Origin: FEN-1279 sp964400285
GTDB lineage: Bacteria; Bacteroidota; Ignavibacteria; Tepidaquicellales; Tepidaquicellaceae
Direction: 5' to 3'
Assembly: GCA_964400285.1 (NCBI GenBank)
Contig: CAYNTK010000003.1
Coordinates: 1 to 64,000, forward strand
Length of the DNA stretch: 64,000 bases
In this document: positions 1-8,637 of the stretch, in pieces
How the letters are laid out: each line of letters starts with the position of its first letter
Numbering within the stretch: the first letter of the stretch is position 1
Notes under the pieces: generated by a model
The model's database searches: none
What the model saw: only the letters and a program-made list of their open reading frames with translations
Told to the model about the DNA's origin: nothing
Program-made: the position numbers and the translations under genes

Positions 1-183
1 TGGCTATAAAATCTATTTCTTTCTTCACACTCTGTGCCCTCTGTGGCTAAAAATTCATTTCTTTCTTCACACTCTGTGCCCTCTGTGGCTATAAAATTCA
101 TTTCTTTCTTCACACTCTGTGCCCTCTGTGGCTATAAAATCTATTTCTTTCTTCACACTCTGTGCCCTCTGTGGCTAAAAATT
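1..183. repeat. Tandem 43-bp repeat, four copies plus a partial fifth
   Basis: Units start at 1, 44, 86 and 129 (43, 42, 43 and 43 bp), with a partial fifth from 172. Each contains CTTCACACTCTGTGCCCTCT followed by GTGGCTA and an A-rich end. Copies differ only by a one-base deletion and a CT/TC difference. There are no unique spacers, so this is not a CRISPR array. The array may continue left of the window. Confidence 0.95.
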
Positions 184-549
184 TAATAATATCTTATTCC
201 TCTACCGTTTATATCATTTTTATCTTATTAAATAAATTTATATAAACTAAACTTATCAAAATATATAAAAATCTAATTTATCCTTTCTTACCGTGTGAAA
301 ATCTCTTATTCTCTTTTTTGTCTTCTCGTATATTAAATTTTTCTTCTTCAAAAAATTATTATTGATTTTATATTTATTTATTTTTAATTTATAGTAAATA
401 TTATGTTCCTCAAAACTCTTTTTACTGTATCCATCTGTTTCATAATATTTTCGCAAGCAAAAAGTTATTTTTTTAAAATATAATTCTTTAAATCGTGAAT
501 CTCTCCAGCTCCTCGAAAGAATTCACGGAATTTTAAAAATTTTCTCAAT
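184..549. other. AT-rich intergenic region with one short hairpin
   Basis: No convincing gene is present. A 66-codon minus-strand frame (456 to 256) opens with TTG and shows no ribosome binding site or recognisable domain. A 7-bp inverted repeat (CGTGAAT at 494-500, ATTCACG at 521-527) lies about 40 bases upstream of the next start codon and could form a hairpin in the 5' leader of the fibre gene. Confidence 0.5.
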
Positions 550-564
550 TTGAGGGAGTATATT

Positions 565-3500
565 ATGAAAAAAATTTTTTTCCTCTTCACAGTAGTTTTA
601 TCATTTTTCTTATTTTCTTTTAATGGCTTACTTTCGCAGGTAGCTATTAATAACACCGGCTCATTGCCGCATACGAGTGCTATGCTCGATATACAGTCAA
701 CATCAAAGGGAATTCTTATTCCATCTATGACGCAGGCACAGCGGGATGCAATTTCTGCCCCCATTGCTACGGGATTGCTTATATTCCAGACTAACAACAC
801 ACCGGGATTTTATTTTTATAACGGCTCCGCTTGGACACTTTTGGGTGGAATTAGCGGAAACGTTACAGGCTCGGGAGCAAACGGATATCTAACCTTCTGG
901 AACGGAACAAATTCCGTAACTGGTAGTTCAAAACTGCAATGGCAGGGTGATTCACTTCTGACAATTAACGGGCGAGTTTATCAGACAGGTCTGGGTTATA
1001 GCACTTTCTTCGGGTATGGGGCAGGAAGAAATGATCCTCTTACCTATAATTACAATTCCGCATTTGGATATCAATCTCTCTATTCTAATATAGACGGGAC
1101 TCAAAATTCCGCATTCGGTTATTCTTCTCTCTATTATAATACAACCGGTTTTTCTAATTCCGCATTCGGTTATTTTTCTCTCCATTCTAATACAACCGGG
1201 TCTACAAATTCCGCATTCGGAAATTCTTCTCTCAATAATAATACAACCGGGTCTTCTAATTCCGCATTTGGTTATTTTTCTCTATATGATAATACAGACG
1301 GGACTCAAAATTCCGCATTCGGAAATTTTTCTCTCAGTGTCAATACAACCGGGGATTATAATTGCGCATTCGGATATGTGTCTCTCAGAAATAATATAAT
1401 TGGAAAAAATAATTCCGCATTCGGAAATTCATCTCTCTATAATAATACAACCGGGGATTATAATTGCGCATTCGGAAATACTTCTCTCAGTAGTAACACA
1501 ACCGGTTTTTTTAATACTGCCATTGGTAATGATGCAGGACATTTAATTGCTTCAGGTTCTGGTAACCAGACCAGCAAAAGGTCAGTTTATTTAGGTGCTT
1601 CTACAAAAGCATATGAAGACGGGGACTCAAATGAAATAGTAATTGGATATACCGCAATTGGCGTCGGCTCAAATAGTGTTGTTCTGGGAAACAGTAGTAT
1701 TGCAAAAACAATATTAAGGGGAACAATAGGACTCGGAACTGAAAGTCCTAATTCGAGTTCAATTTTTGATATGACATCAACATCAAAAGGTATTTTAATC
1801 CCACGTATGACTCAAACGCAAAGAGATGCTATTTCTTCTCCTGCTACAGGTCTTTTAATTTACCAAACCGACAATACACCTGGATTTTATTATTACACTG
1901 GTGCGGGATGGAGTTTACTTAGTGGTGGCTCTGTTTCTGGTTCGGGCTCTAATGGTTATATTACTTTCTGGAACGGAACAAATTCTGTAACTGGTAGTTC
2001 AAACCTTTTCTGGAATGCTACTAATAACTGGCTCGGTATAAACACATCGAATCCACAAGCACCTTTACAGGTTAATGGTCGGGTATATCAGGATAATCTG
2101 AACTTCAGCACTTTCTTCGGATATAACGCAGGACAAAATCAGGACGGCTCTGGCGATAGAAATGTTGCTATGGGTTATAATGCTTTACAAAATCTAACCT
2201 CTGGCGACCAAAATGCTGCTCTTGGAACAGATGCAGGTAAAAATGTAACCACAGGAACTTATTCAGTTTTTCTCGGCTCAAATTCTCAACCCTCTACAAA
2301 TAATAATACAAATGAAATCGTCATCGGATATAATACTACAGGACTCGGCTCAAATACTGTCGTAATTGGTAATTCCAGTATTACCACAACAGCATTAAGA
2401 GGCAGTGTTGGAATAGGCACAACAAGTCCTAATTCAACTTCTATAATGGATTTGACATCAACATCAAAGGGTATCTTAATCCCCCGTATGACTCAAACTC
2501 AAAGAAATGCTATTTCTTCTCCTGCTACAGGTCTTTTAATTTATCAGACTGATAATACACCTGGATTCTATTTTTATAGTGGCTCGAGCTGGACATATCT
2601 TGGTGGAACGGCCGGCTCGATAACCGGTTCAGGTTCTAATGGTTATATTACTTTCTGGAACGGAACAAATTCCGTAACTGGTAGTTCGAATCTTTTCTGG
2701 GATGCTACGAATAACCGGCTCGGTATTAATACTGTTCCCGCCGCTCCCCTGGAGGTTAGCGGGCATATTTATCAAAGTGGTTTAAATTACAGCACATTCC
2801 TTGGTTATCAGGCAGGACAAAATCAGGACGGCTCTGGCGATAGAAATGTTGCTATGGGTTATAATGCTTTACAAAATCTAACCTCTGGCGACCAAAATGC
2901 TGCTCTTGGAACAGATGCAGGTAAAAATGTAACCACAGGAACTTATTCAGTTTTTCTCGGCTCAAATTCTCAACCCTCTACAAATAATAATACAAATGAA
3001 ATCGTCATCGGATATAATACTACAGGACTCGGCTCAAATACTGTCGTAATTGGTAATTCCAGTATTACCACAACAGCATTAAGAGGCAGTGTTGGAATAG
3101 GCACAACAAGTCCTAATTCAACTTCTATAATGGATTTGACATCAACATCAAAGGGTATCTTAATCCCCCGTATGACTCAAACTCAAAGAAATGCTATTTC
3201 CTCTCCCGCTACAGGTCTTTTGATTTACCAGACTGATAATACACCAGGATTTTATTATTATACAGGAAGTAGCTGGTCTTCGGTCAGCAGTGGTGGAACA
3301 ATAATAGGTTCGGGAACGAGCGGGTATGTTACATTCTGGAATGGAACAAATTCCGTAACAGGAAATTCCAATCTTTACTGGGATGCAACTAATTACAGAC
3401 TCGGTATAAACACATCGAGTCCTCAAGCGCCTTTACAGGTGAACGGAAGAGTATATCAGGATAATCTGAACTTCAGCACTTTCTTCGGTTATCAGGCAGG

Positions 3501-4671
3501 TCAAAATCAGGACGGCACGGGTAACAGAAATATTGCTATGGGTTATAATGCTTTACAAAATCTAACATCAGGAGCCCATAATACTGCTCTCGGAACAGAT
3601 GCAGGTAAAAATCTAACAACCGCAAGTTATAATACTGCAGTAGGAAGTGGTGCTTTATTTACTACTTCAACGGCTTATTGGAATTCCGCATTCGGATTTT
3701 CTTCTCTCTATGATAATTCGACAGGATCTTTTAATTCCGCATTTGGATGTGGTTCCCTTAATAAAAATACAAGTGGTAACGGTAATTCCGCATTTGGTTA
3801 TATTTCTCTTAGTAATAATACAACAGGTAATTCTAATTCTGCATTTGGATATTATTCTTTGAGATCTAATATTACTGGACATTATAATATTGCAATAGGA
3901 TATCAAGCAGGTGATAATCGGCTTGGTGGTCAAAATACCAGAAGTATTCAGTCAGTTTATTTAGGTGCAAATACAGTAGCATATCAGGATCAAGATACAA
4001 ACGAAATCGTAATAGGGTATAATGCAATAGGTTTTGGCTCTAATACCGTAGTTCTTGGCAATAGTGCTATCACTAATACATATTTAAGAGGAACAGTAGC
4101 AATCGGTAATACAAATCCGACAACAAACCTCGACGTTAACGGCAACGGCAGATTCCGCTCAGTCGGCTCGGGAACTTATTCTACTGTACTGAATTTAACA
4201 TCAGACGGAACACTTACAACCTCTACTTCTGATATCAAAATGAAAACCAATATCGACAACCTTAATAACTCGCTTGATAAAATTTCCAAACTCCGTGGCG
4301 TATCATTCAACTGGAAAAATGAACCCGACGGACAGAAACACCTCGGATTTATCGCACAAGAAATGGAAGAAGTAATACCCGAAGTTGTTTTCACAAACCC
4401 CGTTGACGGATATAAAGGAATAAATTATACAGAACTCACTGCAGTCCTCACAGAAGGCATTAAAGAACAACAGTCGCAAATAAATGAATTAAAAAACGAA
4501 AATACTGAATTAAAAAACAGGTTAAGCGAAATCGAAAGAAAGCTTGAAGGAAAAAATATTCTCGCAAAAAGTGATGTTTTCAGCAACACCGGTATATTCT
4601 GGGTCTTTTTATCTGTATGCGCAATTGGCACCACACTTTTTGGAATTAAAAAAATCCTCAAATCAAAATGA
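565..4671 (+). CDS. Surface fibre-like repeat protein with C-terminal endosialidase-type chaperone (peptidase S74) domain
   Basis: A 1368-aa exported protein. The ATG at 565 is preceded by GAGGGAG at a good distance; an in-frame TTG at 550 is less likely. A signal peptide (MKKIFFLFTVVLSFFLF) is followed by four related modules. Each opens with a segment like STSKGILIPRMTQ and a GFYYYTG-type segment, then runs into short repeats of the NSAFGNSSLYNNTTG type that resemble beta-helical adhesin or fibre repeats. From about residue 1221 (DIKMKTNID) there is an S74-like intramolecular chaperone domain, with the typical HLGFIAQEMEEVIPEVV, then a coiled coil (about 1305-1335) and one membrane helix near 1342-1362. 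S74 domains normally trimerise and autocleave phage fibres. Here the domain sits in a chromosomal surface protein, and the catalytic pair was not confirmed. It overlaps the next gene by four bases. Confidence 0.8.
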   Translation: MKKIFFLFTVVLSFFLFSFNGLLSQVAINNTGSLPHTSAMLDIQSTSKGILIPSMTQAQRDAISAPIATGLLIFQTNNTPGFYFYNGSAWTLLGGISGNVTGSGANGYLTFWNGTNSVTGSSKLQWQGDSLLTINGRVYQTGLGYSTFFGYGAGRNDPLTYNYNSAFGYQSLYSNIDGTQNSAFGYSSLYYNTTGFSNSAFGYFSLHSNTTGSTNSAFGNSSLNNNTTGSSNSAFGYFSLYDNTDGTQNSAFGNFSLSVNTTGDYNCAFGYVSLRNNIIGKNNSAFGNSSLYNNTTGDYNCAFGNTSLSSNTTGFFNTAIGNDAGHLIASGSGNQTSKRSVYLGASTKAYEDGDSNEIVIGYTAIGVGSNSVVLGNSSIAKTILRGTIGLGTESPNSSSIFDMTSTSKGILIPRMTQTQRDAISSPATGLLIYQTDNTPGFYYYTGAGWSLLSGGSVSGSGSNGYITFWNGTNSVTGSSNLFWNATNNWLGINTSNPQAPLQVNGRVYQDNLNFSTFFGYNAGQNQDGSGDRNVAMGYNALQNLTSGDQNAALGTDAGKNVTTGTYSVFLGSNSQPSTNNNTNEIVIGYNTTGLGSNTVVIGNSSITTTALRGSVGIGTTSPNSTSIMDLTSTSKGILIPRMTQTQRNAISSPATGLLIYQTDNTPGFYFYSGSSWTYLGGTAGSITGSGSNGYITFWNGTNSVTGSSNLFWDATNNRLGINTVPAAPLEVSGHIYQSGLNYSTFLGYQAGQNQDGSGDRNVAMGYNALQNLTSGDQNAALGTDAGKNVTTGTYSVFLGSNSQPSTNNNTNEIVIGYNTTGLGSNTVVIGNSSITTTALRGSVGIGTTSPNSTSIMDLTSTSKGILIPRMTQTQRNAISSPATGLLIYQTDNTPGFYYYTGSSWSSVSSGGTIIGSGTSGYVTFWNGTNSVTGNSNLYWDATNYRLGINTSSPQAPLQVNGRVYQDNLNFSTFFGYQAGQNQDGTGNRNIAMGYNALQNLTSGAHNTALGTDAGKNLTTASYNTAVGSGALFTTSTAYWNSAFGFSSLYDNSTGSFNSAFGCGSLNKNTSGNGNSAFGYISLSNNTTGNSNSAFGYYSLRSNITGHYNIAIGYQAGDNRLGGQNTRSIQSVYLGANTVAYQDQDTNEIVIGYNAIGFGSNTVVLGNSAITNTYLRGTVAIGNTNPTTNLDVNGNGRFRSVGSGTYSTVLNLTSDGTLTTSTSDIKMKTNIDNLNNSLDKISKLRGVSFNWKNEPDGQKHLGFIAQEMEEVIPEVVFTNPVDGYKGINYTELTAVLTEGIKEQQSQINELKNENTELKNRLSEIERKLEGKNILAKSDVFSNTGIFWVFLSVCAIGTTLFGIKKILKSK
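2128..3200 (+). repeat. 389-bp perfect direct repeat inside the fibre gene
   Basis: Bases 2128-2516 and 2812-3200 are identical by eye, with a constant offset of 684 bp, an exact multiple of three. The repeat lies in the central modules of the fibre gene. Recombination between the copies would delete or add one 228-residue module without a frameshift. Identity at synonymous sites indicates a recent duplication or gene conversion. Confidence 0.9.
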
Positions 4672-6101
4672 AAACAATAAAAAATATAAATAAAAGATTT
4701 ATTATTTACCTGATATTTTCGCTTTCATTTGCTTTCACGGGATATTTACAACCTCAGCTAAGAGTTGATTCGGGTGCGTATTTAGTTAATTCAGGAACGG
4801 TTATCTTTAATGATTTGGACATCATAAACAATGGGACTATTAATAGTTCCGGTAGCACCTTCATTTTCACCGGAGCATCGAACTCGAATATCGGAGGAAC
4901 TGGAAATTACACAATAAATAATATTACAATCAATAAAACTACCGATACAGTTGGAGTTATTCTGAATTGCAATTTAGCCGTGAATGGAACACTACTTCTA
5001 ACTTCAGGTGATTTCGATGTTTATAATAAAATTTTGACTCTCGGCTCATCTGCTACTATTTCCGGTGAATCAAATCTTAATTGGATTAAATCTTCTGCTT
5101 CTTCTAATAAAGGTATTATTACTACGACAAGGGATTTAACCGGTGGAATCTCAGGTTACACTTTCGGAAATATCGGCATAGCAATTACCACTACATCTAC
5201 TCTTGGAAATACAGTCGTTACAAGAAGATTTGAACCTATTACAATAGCGGCCTTTACAGGTGTTTCAAAATCATTTACTGTATCCCCGACAAATAACACA
5301 GGACTTAATGCAACTTTCATATTTTATTATTTTGGAAATGAATTAACAGTTGACCACGACCCGCTCCATATGCTTTTATATCAGTCGACCGATAACGGAT
5401 TGACTTTTCAGGAGGTTAATTCTATTAATAACTGGAATTCTGGTAATCAATCTGGCTCACTAACCGATACTGCTCTTAGTTCCTTCGGTGCTAATAACAT
5501 CTGGACTTCTTCCGATGAAGATAGTCCCCTGCCAATCGTATTGGAGAGCTTTACTTCTTCGGTAAGCGGAAGAGAGGTTACTCTTAACTGGATTACTTCT
5601 GAAGAGCATAATAATGCAGGATTTGAATTGCAAAGAATGTCAATAGGAATTTCCGATTCTGTTTGGAAAACAAATGCTTTCATTAAAGGCAACGGAACTA
5701 AAAATACTAAAACTACTTACATATTCAAAGATTCCAGAATGAATTCAGGTAAGTATAAATATAGAATTAAGCAAATTGACTTTAATGGTAACTTCGAATA
5801 TTATGAACTCGGAAACATTGTCGAAGTTGCACTTCCAAAAACTTTTTCTTTAAGCCAAAATTATCCAAACCCGTTTAACCCGACAACAAAAATTGACTTT
5901 GAAGTTCCGCATAACTCTATCGTAAGAATTATTATATATGATATACTCGGCAGAGAAATAAAAACATTAGTTAATAAAGAATTATCCCCCGGTTATTACT
6001 CCTTGCTTTTCGATGGCTCAGGGCTTGCAAGTGGTGTGTATTTTTACAGAATGAATGCTGGTGATTTTGTTAAAGTTAAAAAGATGGTAGTGATTAAGTA
6101 A
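4668..6101 (+). CDS. Secreted protein with type IX secretion C-terminal sorting domain
   Basis: 477 aa, starting within the stop codon of the fibre gene (4-base overlap), so the two are probably co-transcribed. There is an N-terminal hydrophobic signal segment (residues 10-25). A Ser/Thr/Asn/Gly-rich beta-strand region (about 30-290) has no recognisable enzyme motif. An Ig-like segment beginning LPIVLESFTSSVSGREVTLNW is followed from residue 397 by QNYPNPFNPTTKI and ends GVYFYRMNAGDFVKVKKMVVIK-like. That terminal module is the sorting signal used by FCB bacteria to export proteins through the Por (type IX) system. The pairing with the fibre suggests a joint surface structure; the function itself is unknown. 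Confidence 0.8.
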   Translation: MKTIKNINKRFIIYLIFSLSFAFTGYLQPQLRVDSGAYLVNSGTVIFNDLDIINNGTINSSGSTFIFTGASNSNIGGTGNYTINNITINKTTDTVGVILNCNLAVNGTLLLTSGDFDVYNKILTLGSSATISGESNLNWIKSSASSNKGIITTTRDLTGGISGYTFGNIGIAITTTSTLGNTVVTRRFEPITIAAFTGVSKSFTVSPTNNTGLNATFIFYYFGNELTVDHDPLHMLLYQSTDNGLTFQEVNSINNWNSGNQSGSLTDTALSSFGANNIWTSSDEDSPLPIVLESFTSSVSGREVTLNWITSEEHNNAGFELQRMSIGISDSVWKTNAFIKGNGTKNTKTTYIFKDSRMNSGKYKYRIKQIDFNGNFEYYELGNIVEVALPKTFSLSQNYPNPFNPTTKIDFEVPHNSIVRIIIYDILGREIKTLVNKELSPGYYSLLFDGSGLASGVYFYRMNAGDFVKVKKMVVIK

Positions 6102-6141
6102 ATTATTATTTACACTAAATTTAATCTCGATATGATTTTTA

Positions 6142-6178
6142 AATAATATTTTCGCTCCTATGGAGTGAAAATATTATT
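6142..6178. terminator. Bidirectional hairpin terminator between convergent genes
   Basis: A 17-bp stem with one G-T wobble (6142-6158 with 6162-6178) closes a TAT loop. A T-rich tract follows on the plus strand, and an A-rich flank serves the minus strand. It lies exactly where the plus-strand sorting-domain gene and the minus-strand Mut7-C gene meet; the stop codon of the latter falls in the loop and arm. Confidence 0.85.
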
Positions 6179-6952
6179 TTTATTCTTTTTAATATCTTTA
6201 AACATATCCTCCGCCTCTTTTTTCACATTCTCCGATAAGTTTAAGATTTTCTTGAAATGTGAACCTTTCCAGTATATCTTACCGCACGAACTGCACCTGT
6301 GAAACTCATTAAAATATTTTTTCGTATTCGGCAGTAGTTTATCTAAAATTTCTTCTTTTGCAACCGACTCGAGTAATCCGTTACATTCACTACACCTGTA
6401 AAAAGGTTTTATTAAAGACAGCAAATCCGAGAACTGAATTACCTGAATAATCTGTGAGTGCGGGTCTTGAGCCCTTATCCAGTAACCCCGCACAACCAAA
6501 CTGTTTTTTAAAAGAAAAATATTTCTTGTCAGTATTGTCCGTTTCTCTTCATTAGATATCTTAATTATTTCTTTTACATTATACTTATTACTATACAAAG
6601 TATCGAATCCCAGCATCCTCAAATATTTTGCAAGTCTTCCAAGTTGAACATCACATATAAATCTCGGCTCGCGTAAAGGTTTCTCTCTTAAATGAGTTAG
6701 ATTTGAAATATCCATATTCTCGAACATAGGATAAACAGAAATATAATCTCCTTCTTTTAAATTATAATCGAACCTAACCGATACACCATTTACAATAATC
6801 AAATCCACCTCGGTATGCGGAACTCCAAATGATTCTATAATATCTTTTACGGCAGGATTACCTTCGAAACTATAATCGAATTGAACCCGCTTTCTTCTCT
6901 CAGGTAAGAAATCATTTAACTCTTCGTAAAATCTGAATTTTGCTGTGTTCAT
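6158..6952 (-). CDS. Mut7-C RNase domain protein with N-terminal ubiquitin-like domain
   Basis: 264 aa. Residues about 1-80 resemble the Mut7-C-associated ubiquitin/ThiS-like domain (VDLIIVNGVSVRFDYNLKEG). From about residue 95 the RNase domain begins with FICDVQLGRLAKYLRMLGFD, which carries the conserved Asp, and continues with a TRN segment (ILTRNIFLLKN). It ends in a four-Cys zinc finger (CSEC and CSSCGKIYWKGSHF). This PIN-like family is predicted to cleave RNA, but its bacterial substrates are not established. The gene lies 9 bases downstream of the DUF2905 gene on the same strand, so they form a likely two-gene unit. Confidence 0.85.
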   Translation of the reverse strand: MNTAKFRFYEELNDFLPERRKRVQFDYSFEGNPAVKDIIESFGVPHTEVDLIIVNGVSVRFDYNLKEGDYISVYPMFENMDISNLTHLREKPLREPRFICDVQLGRLAKYLRMLGFDTLYSNKYNVKEIIKISNEEKRTILTRNIFLLKNSLVVRGYWIRAQDPHSQIIQVIQFSDLLSLIKPFYRCSECNGLLESVAKEEILDKLLPNTKKYFNEFHRCSSCGKIYWKGSHFKKILNLSENVKKEAEDMFKDIKKNKNNIFTP

Positions 6953-6961
6953 ATTACTCCA

Positions 6962-7186
6962 TCATCTTCTGCGAATAAAAAAAAATATAATACTTATTAT
7001 TAAACTTATAAGTAAAGAAGTTACGATTGGAATATATATCGTAAAATTTTCTCTTTTAATTACAATATCACCGGGAAGTTTCCCTAAAAATGGAATCTTA
7101 TTAAAAAAAATCAGCAAAATCCCAATTACAAAAAATATTATTCCTGTAATTACGAATATCTTTCCAATTTGAGGAAAATTTTCCAT
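6962..7186 (-). CDS. DUF2905 family small membrane protein
   Basis: 74 aa with two membrane helices (about residues 8-28 and 50-70). The loop between them, FFNKIPFLGKLPGDIVIKRE, with its LPGDI motif, is characteristic of the DUF2905 family, and the length is normal for it. The protein's role is not known. It is the first gene of a pair with the Mut7-C gene downstream. Confidence 0.85.
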   Translation of the reverse strand: MENFPQIGKIFVITGIIFFVIGILLIFFNKIPFLGKLPGDIVIKRENFTIYIPIVTSLLISLIISIIFFFIRRR

Positions 7187-7353
7187 AAAAATTACATTTT
7201 TTTAATTTATAAATTAACACAATCCATTTAAAAATTCACCATCAATCTTATACATTCATTTATATCTTATTCGCTTATAGTTTATATTACCCAAACTTGA
7301 ATTGAAATTAAAAACCAGTATATATAATTTTAATCAGTAAATTAATCGAACTT

Positions 7354-8628
7354 ATGGATAATATGAAAAAAATTATATTCTTTTTTTTATTTTTTCTACC
7401 ATTTTACTTTTGCTCTGCCCAGTGGTTTCCTCAACAAACAAATACTAATCGCTTTGTATCGAAAATTAAAATGTTGAACTCTAATACTGGATATGCTATT
7501 GGCGATAGCTCATTACTTTTAAAAACTACGAATGGTGGAAATAATTGGATAATGCTTAATACAGAAACAACTAATGATGATTTTTTTACTGGTATTCATT
7601 TTTTAAATACAGAAACAGGTTGGATTTGCGGTGGATATATGGGTGGCTTCGGAACAAGTAAAATTCTTAAAACTACTAATGGCGGTGTTAATTGGATTAA
7701 TCAATATTCTTTAACAGGAACTTATTTCTTCTCCATTTGGATGGTAAATGAAAATATAGGTTTCGTTGGTGGTTACGATGGAAAATATTTAAGAACAACC
7801 GATGGCGGAAATTCTTGGAATAGTTATACAGTTACAGGCGTAAATATATGGACTATGTTTTTTCTAAATAATCAAACTGGTTTTATAGCCGGAAATTCAG
7901 GTATGATTAGAAAAACTACAGATGGCGGATTATCATATTCTTTAATGAATTCAGGTACAAGTTTAAGAATTGCTTCGATATTTTTTACGGATTTAAATTA
8001 CGGATTCGCAGTTTGCGATAGTGAAACTGTTTTAAAAACTACTAATGCGGGAATAAACTGGACATCACAAAGACTTGGTACATATATCGGCTATGAATCG
8101 GTTTTTTTCGTAAATCAATATACCGGATTTGCTGTTGGTAATTGGTGGGATATTGCTACTTATAAACTAATTAAAACTACTAATGCAGGAACAAACTGGA
8201 CTACTGTTGCTCAAGGTACTGGAGACCCTTATTTCGATATTTATTTTACTAACGAAAATACCGGTTGGATTTCAGGTTATAATGGTTTGATTTTAAAAAC
8301 AACCAATGCTGGTGCAACTTATATAAAAAATTACGAAAATAAAATTTCTAACGAAGTTGAATTAATGCAGAATTATCCTAACCCTTTTAATCCAAGCTCA
8401 ACAATTGAATTTCGTCTTAATAAAAATTCCTTAGTTTCTCTGAAAATCTATAATATCCTCGGAAAAGAAATTATAACGCTTATAAATGATAAATTACCTT
8501 CAGGAACTTATAAAATTCCATTTTCGATTAACAAATTCTCAAATTTAATCTTCCCAGGTGGAGTATATTATTACAAAATTTCGACCGAAAAAACTTCAAT
8601 CACAAAAAAAATGATAATTCTAAAATAA
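7354..8628 (+). CDS. Secreted YCF48/BNR-type beta-propeller protein with type IX sorting domain
   Basis: 424 aa. The signal peptide follows either ATG 7354 or ATG 7363; the second places MKK directly before the hydrophobic stretch and may be the true start. Six to seven blades of about 45 residues repeat the pattern LLKTTNGGNNWI and TGYAIG/TGWICGG, as in YCF48-like and Asp-box propellers. Residue 339 onward (QNYPNPFNPSSTIEF) is the C-terminal sorting domain. It is probably secreted and attached at the surface, with no catalytic residues evident. The gene converges on the following minus-strand gene with only 9 bases between them and no obvious hairpin. Confidence 0.85.
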   Translation: MDNMKKIIFFFLFFLPFYFCSAQWFPQQTNTNRFVSKIKMLNSNTGYAIGDSSLLLKTTNGGNNWIMLNTETTNDDFFTGIHFLNTETGWICGGYMGGFGTSKILKTTNGGVNWINQYSLTGTYFFSIWMVNENIGFVGGYDGKYLRTTDGGNSWNSYTVTGVNIWTMFFLNNQTGFIAGNSGMIRKTTDGGLSYSLMNSGTSLRIASIFFTDLNYGFAVCDSETVLKTTNAGINWTSQRLGTYIGYESVFFVNQYTGFAVGNWWDIATYKLIKTTNAGTNWTTVAQGTGDPYFDIYFTNENTGWISGYNGLILKTTNAGATYIKNYENKISNEVELMQNYPNPFNPSSTIEFRLNKNSLVSLKIYNILGKEIITLINDKLPSGTYKIPFSINKFSNLIFPGGVYYYKISTEKTSITKKMIILK

Positions 8629-8637
8629 AATCAGCTT

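Noticed and set aside
1..183. Possible CRISPR array
   Set aside because: The repeats abut directly without unique spacers, no cas genes are in the window, and the unit is the whole 43 bp.
256..456. 66-codon minus-strand reading frame
   Set aside because: TTG start without a ribosome binding site, low-complexity Lys/Asn/Ile composition expected of AT-rich non-coding DNA, and no domain.
3647..3862. Reading frame in another phase within the fibre gene
   Set aside because: It is a shadow of the short repeats, which give open frames in several phases.
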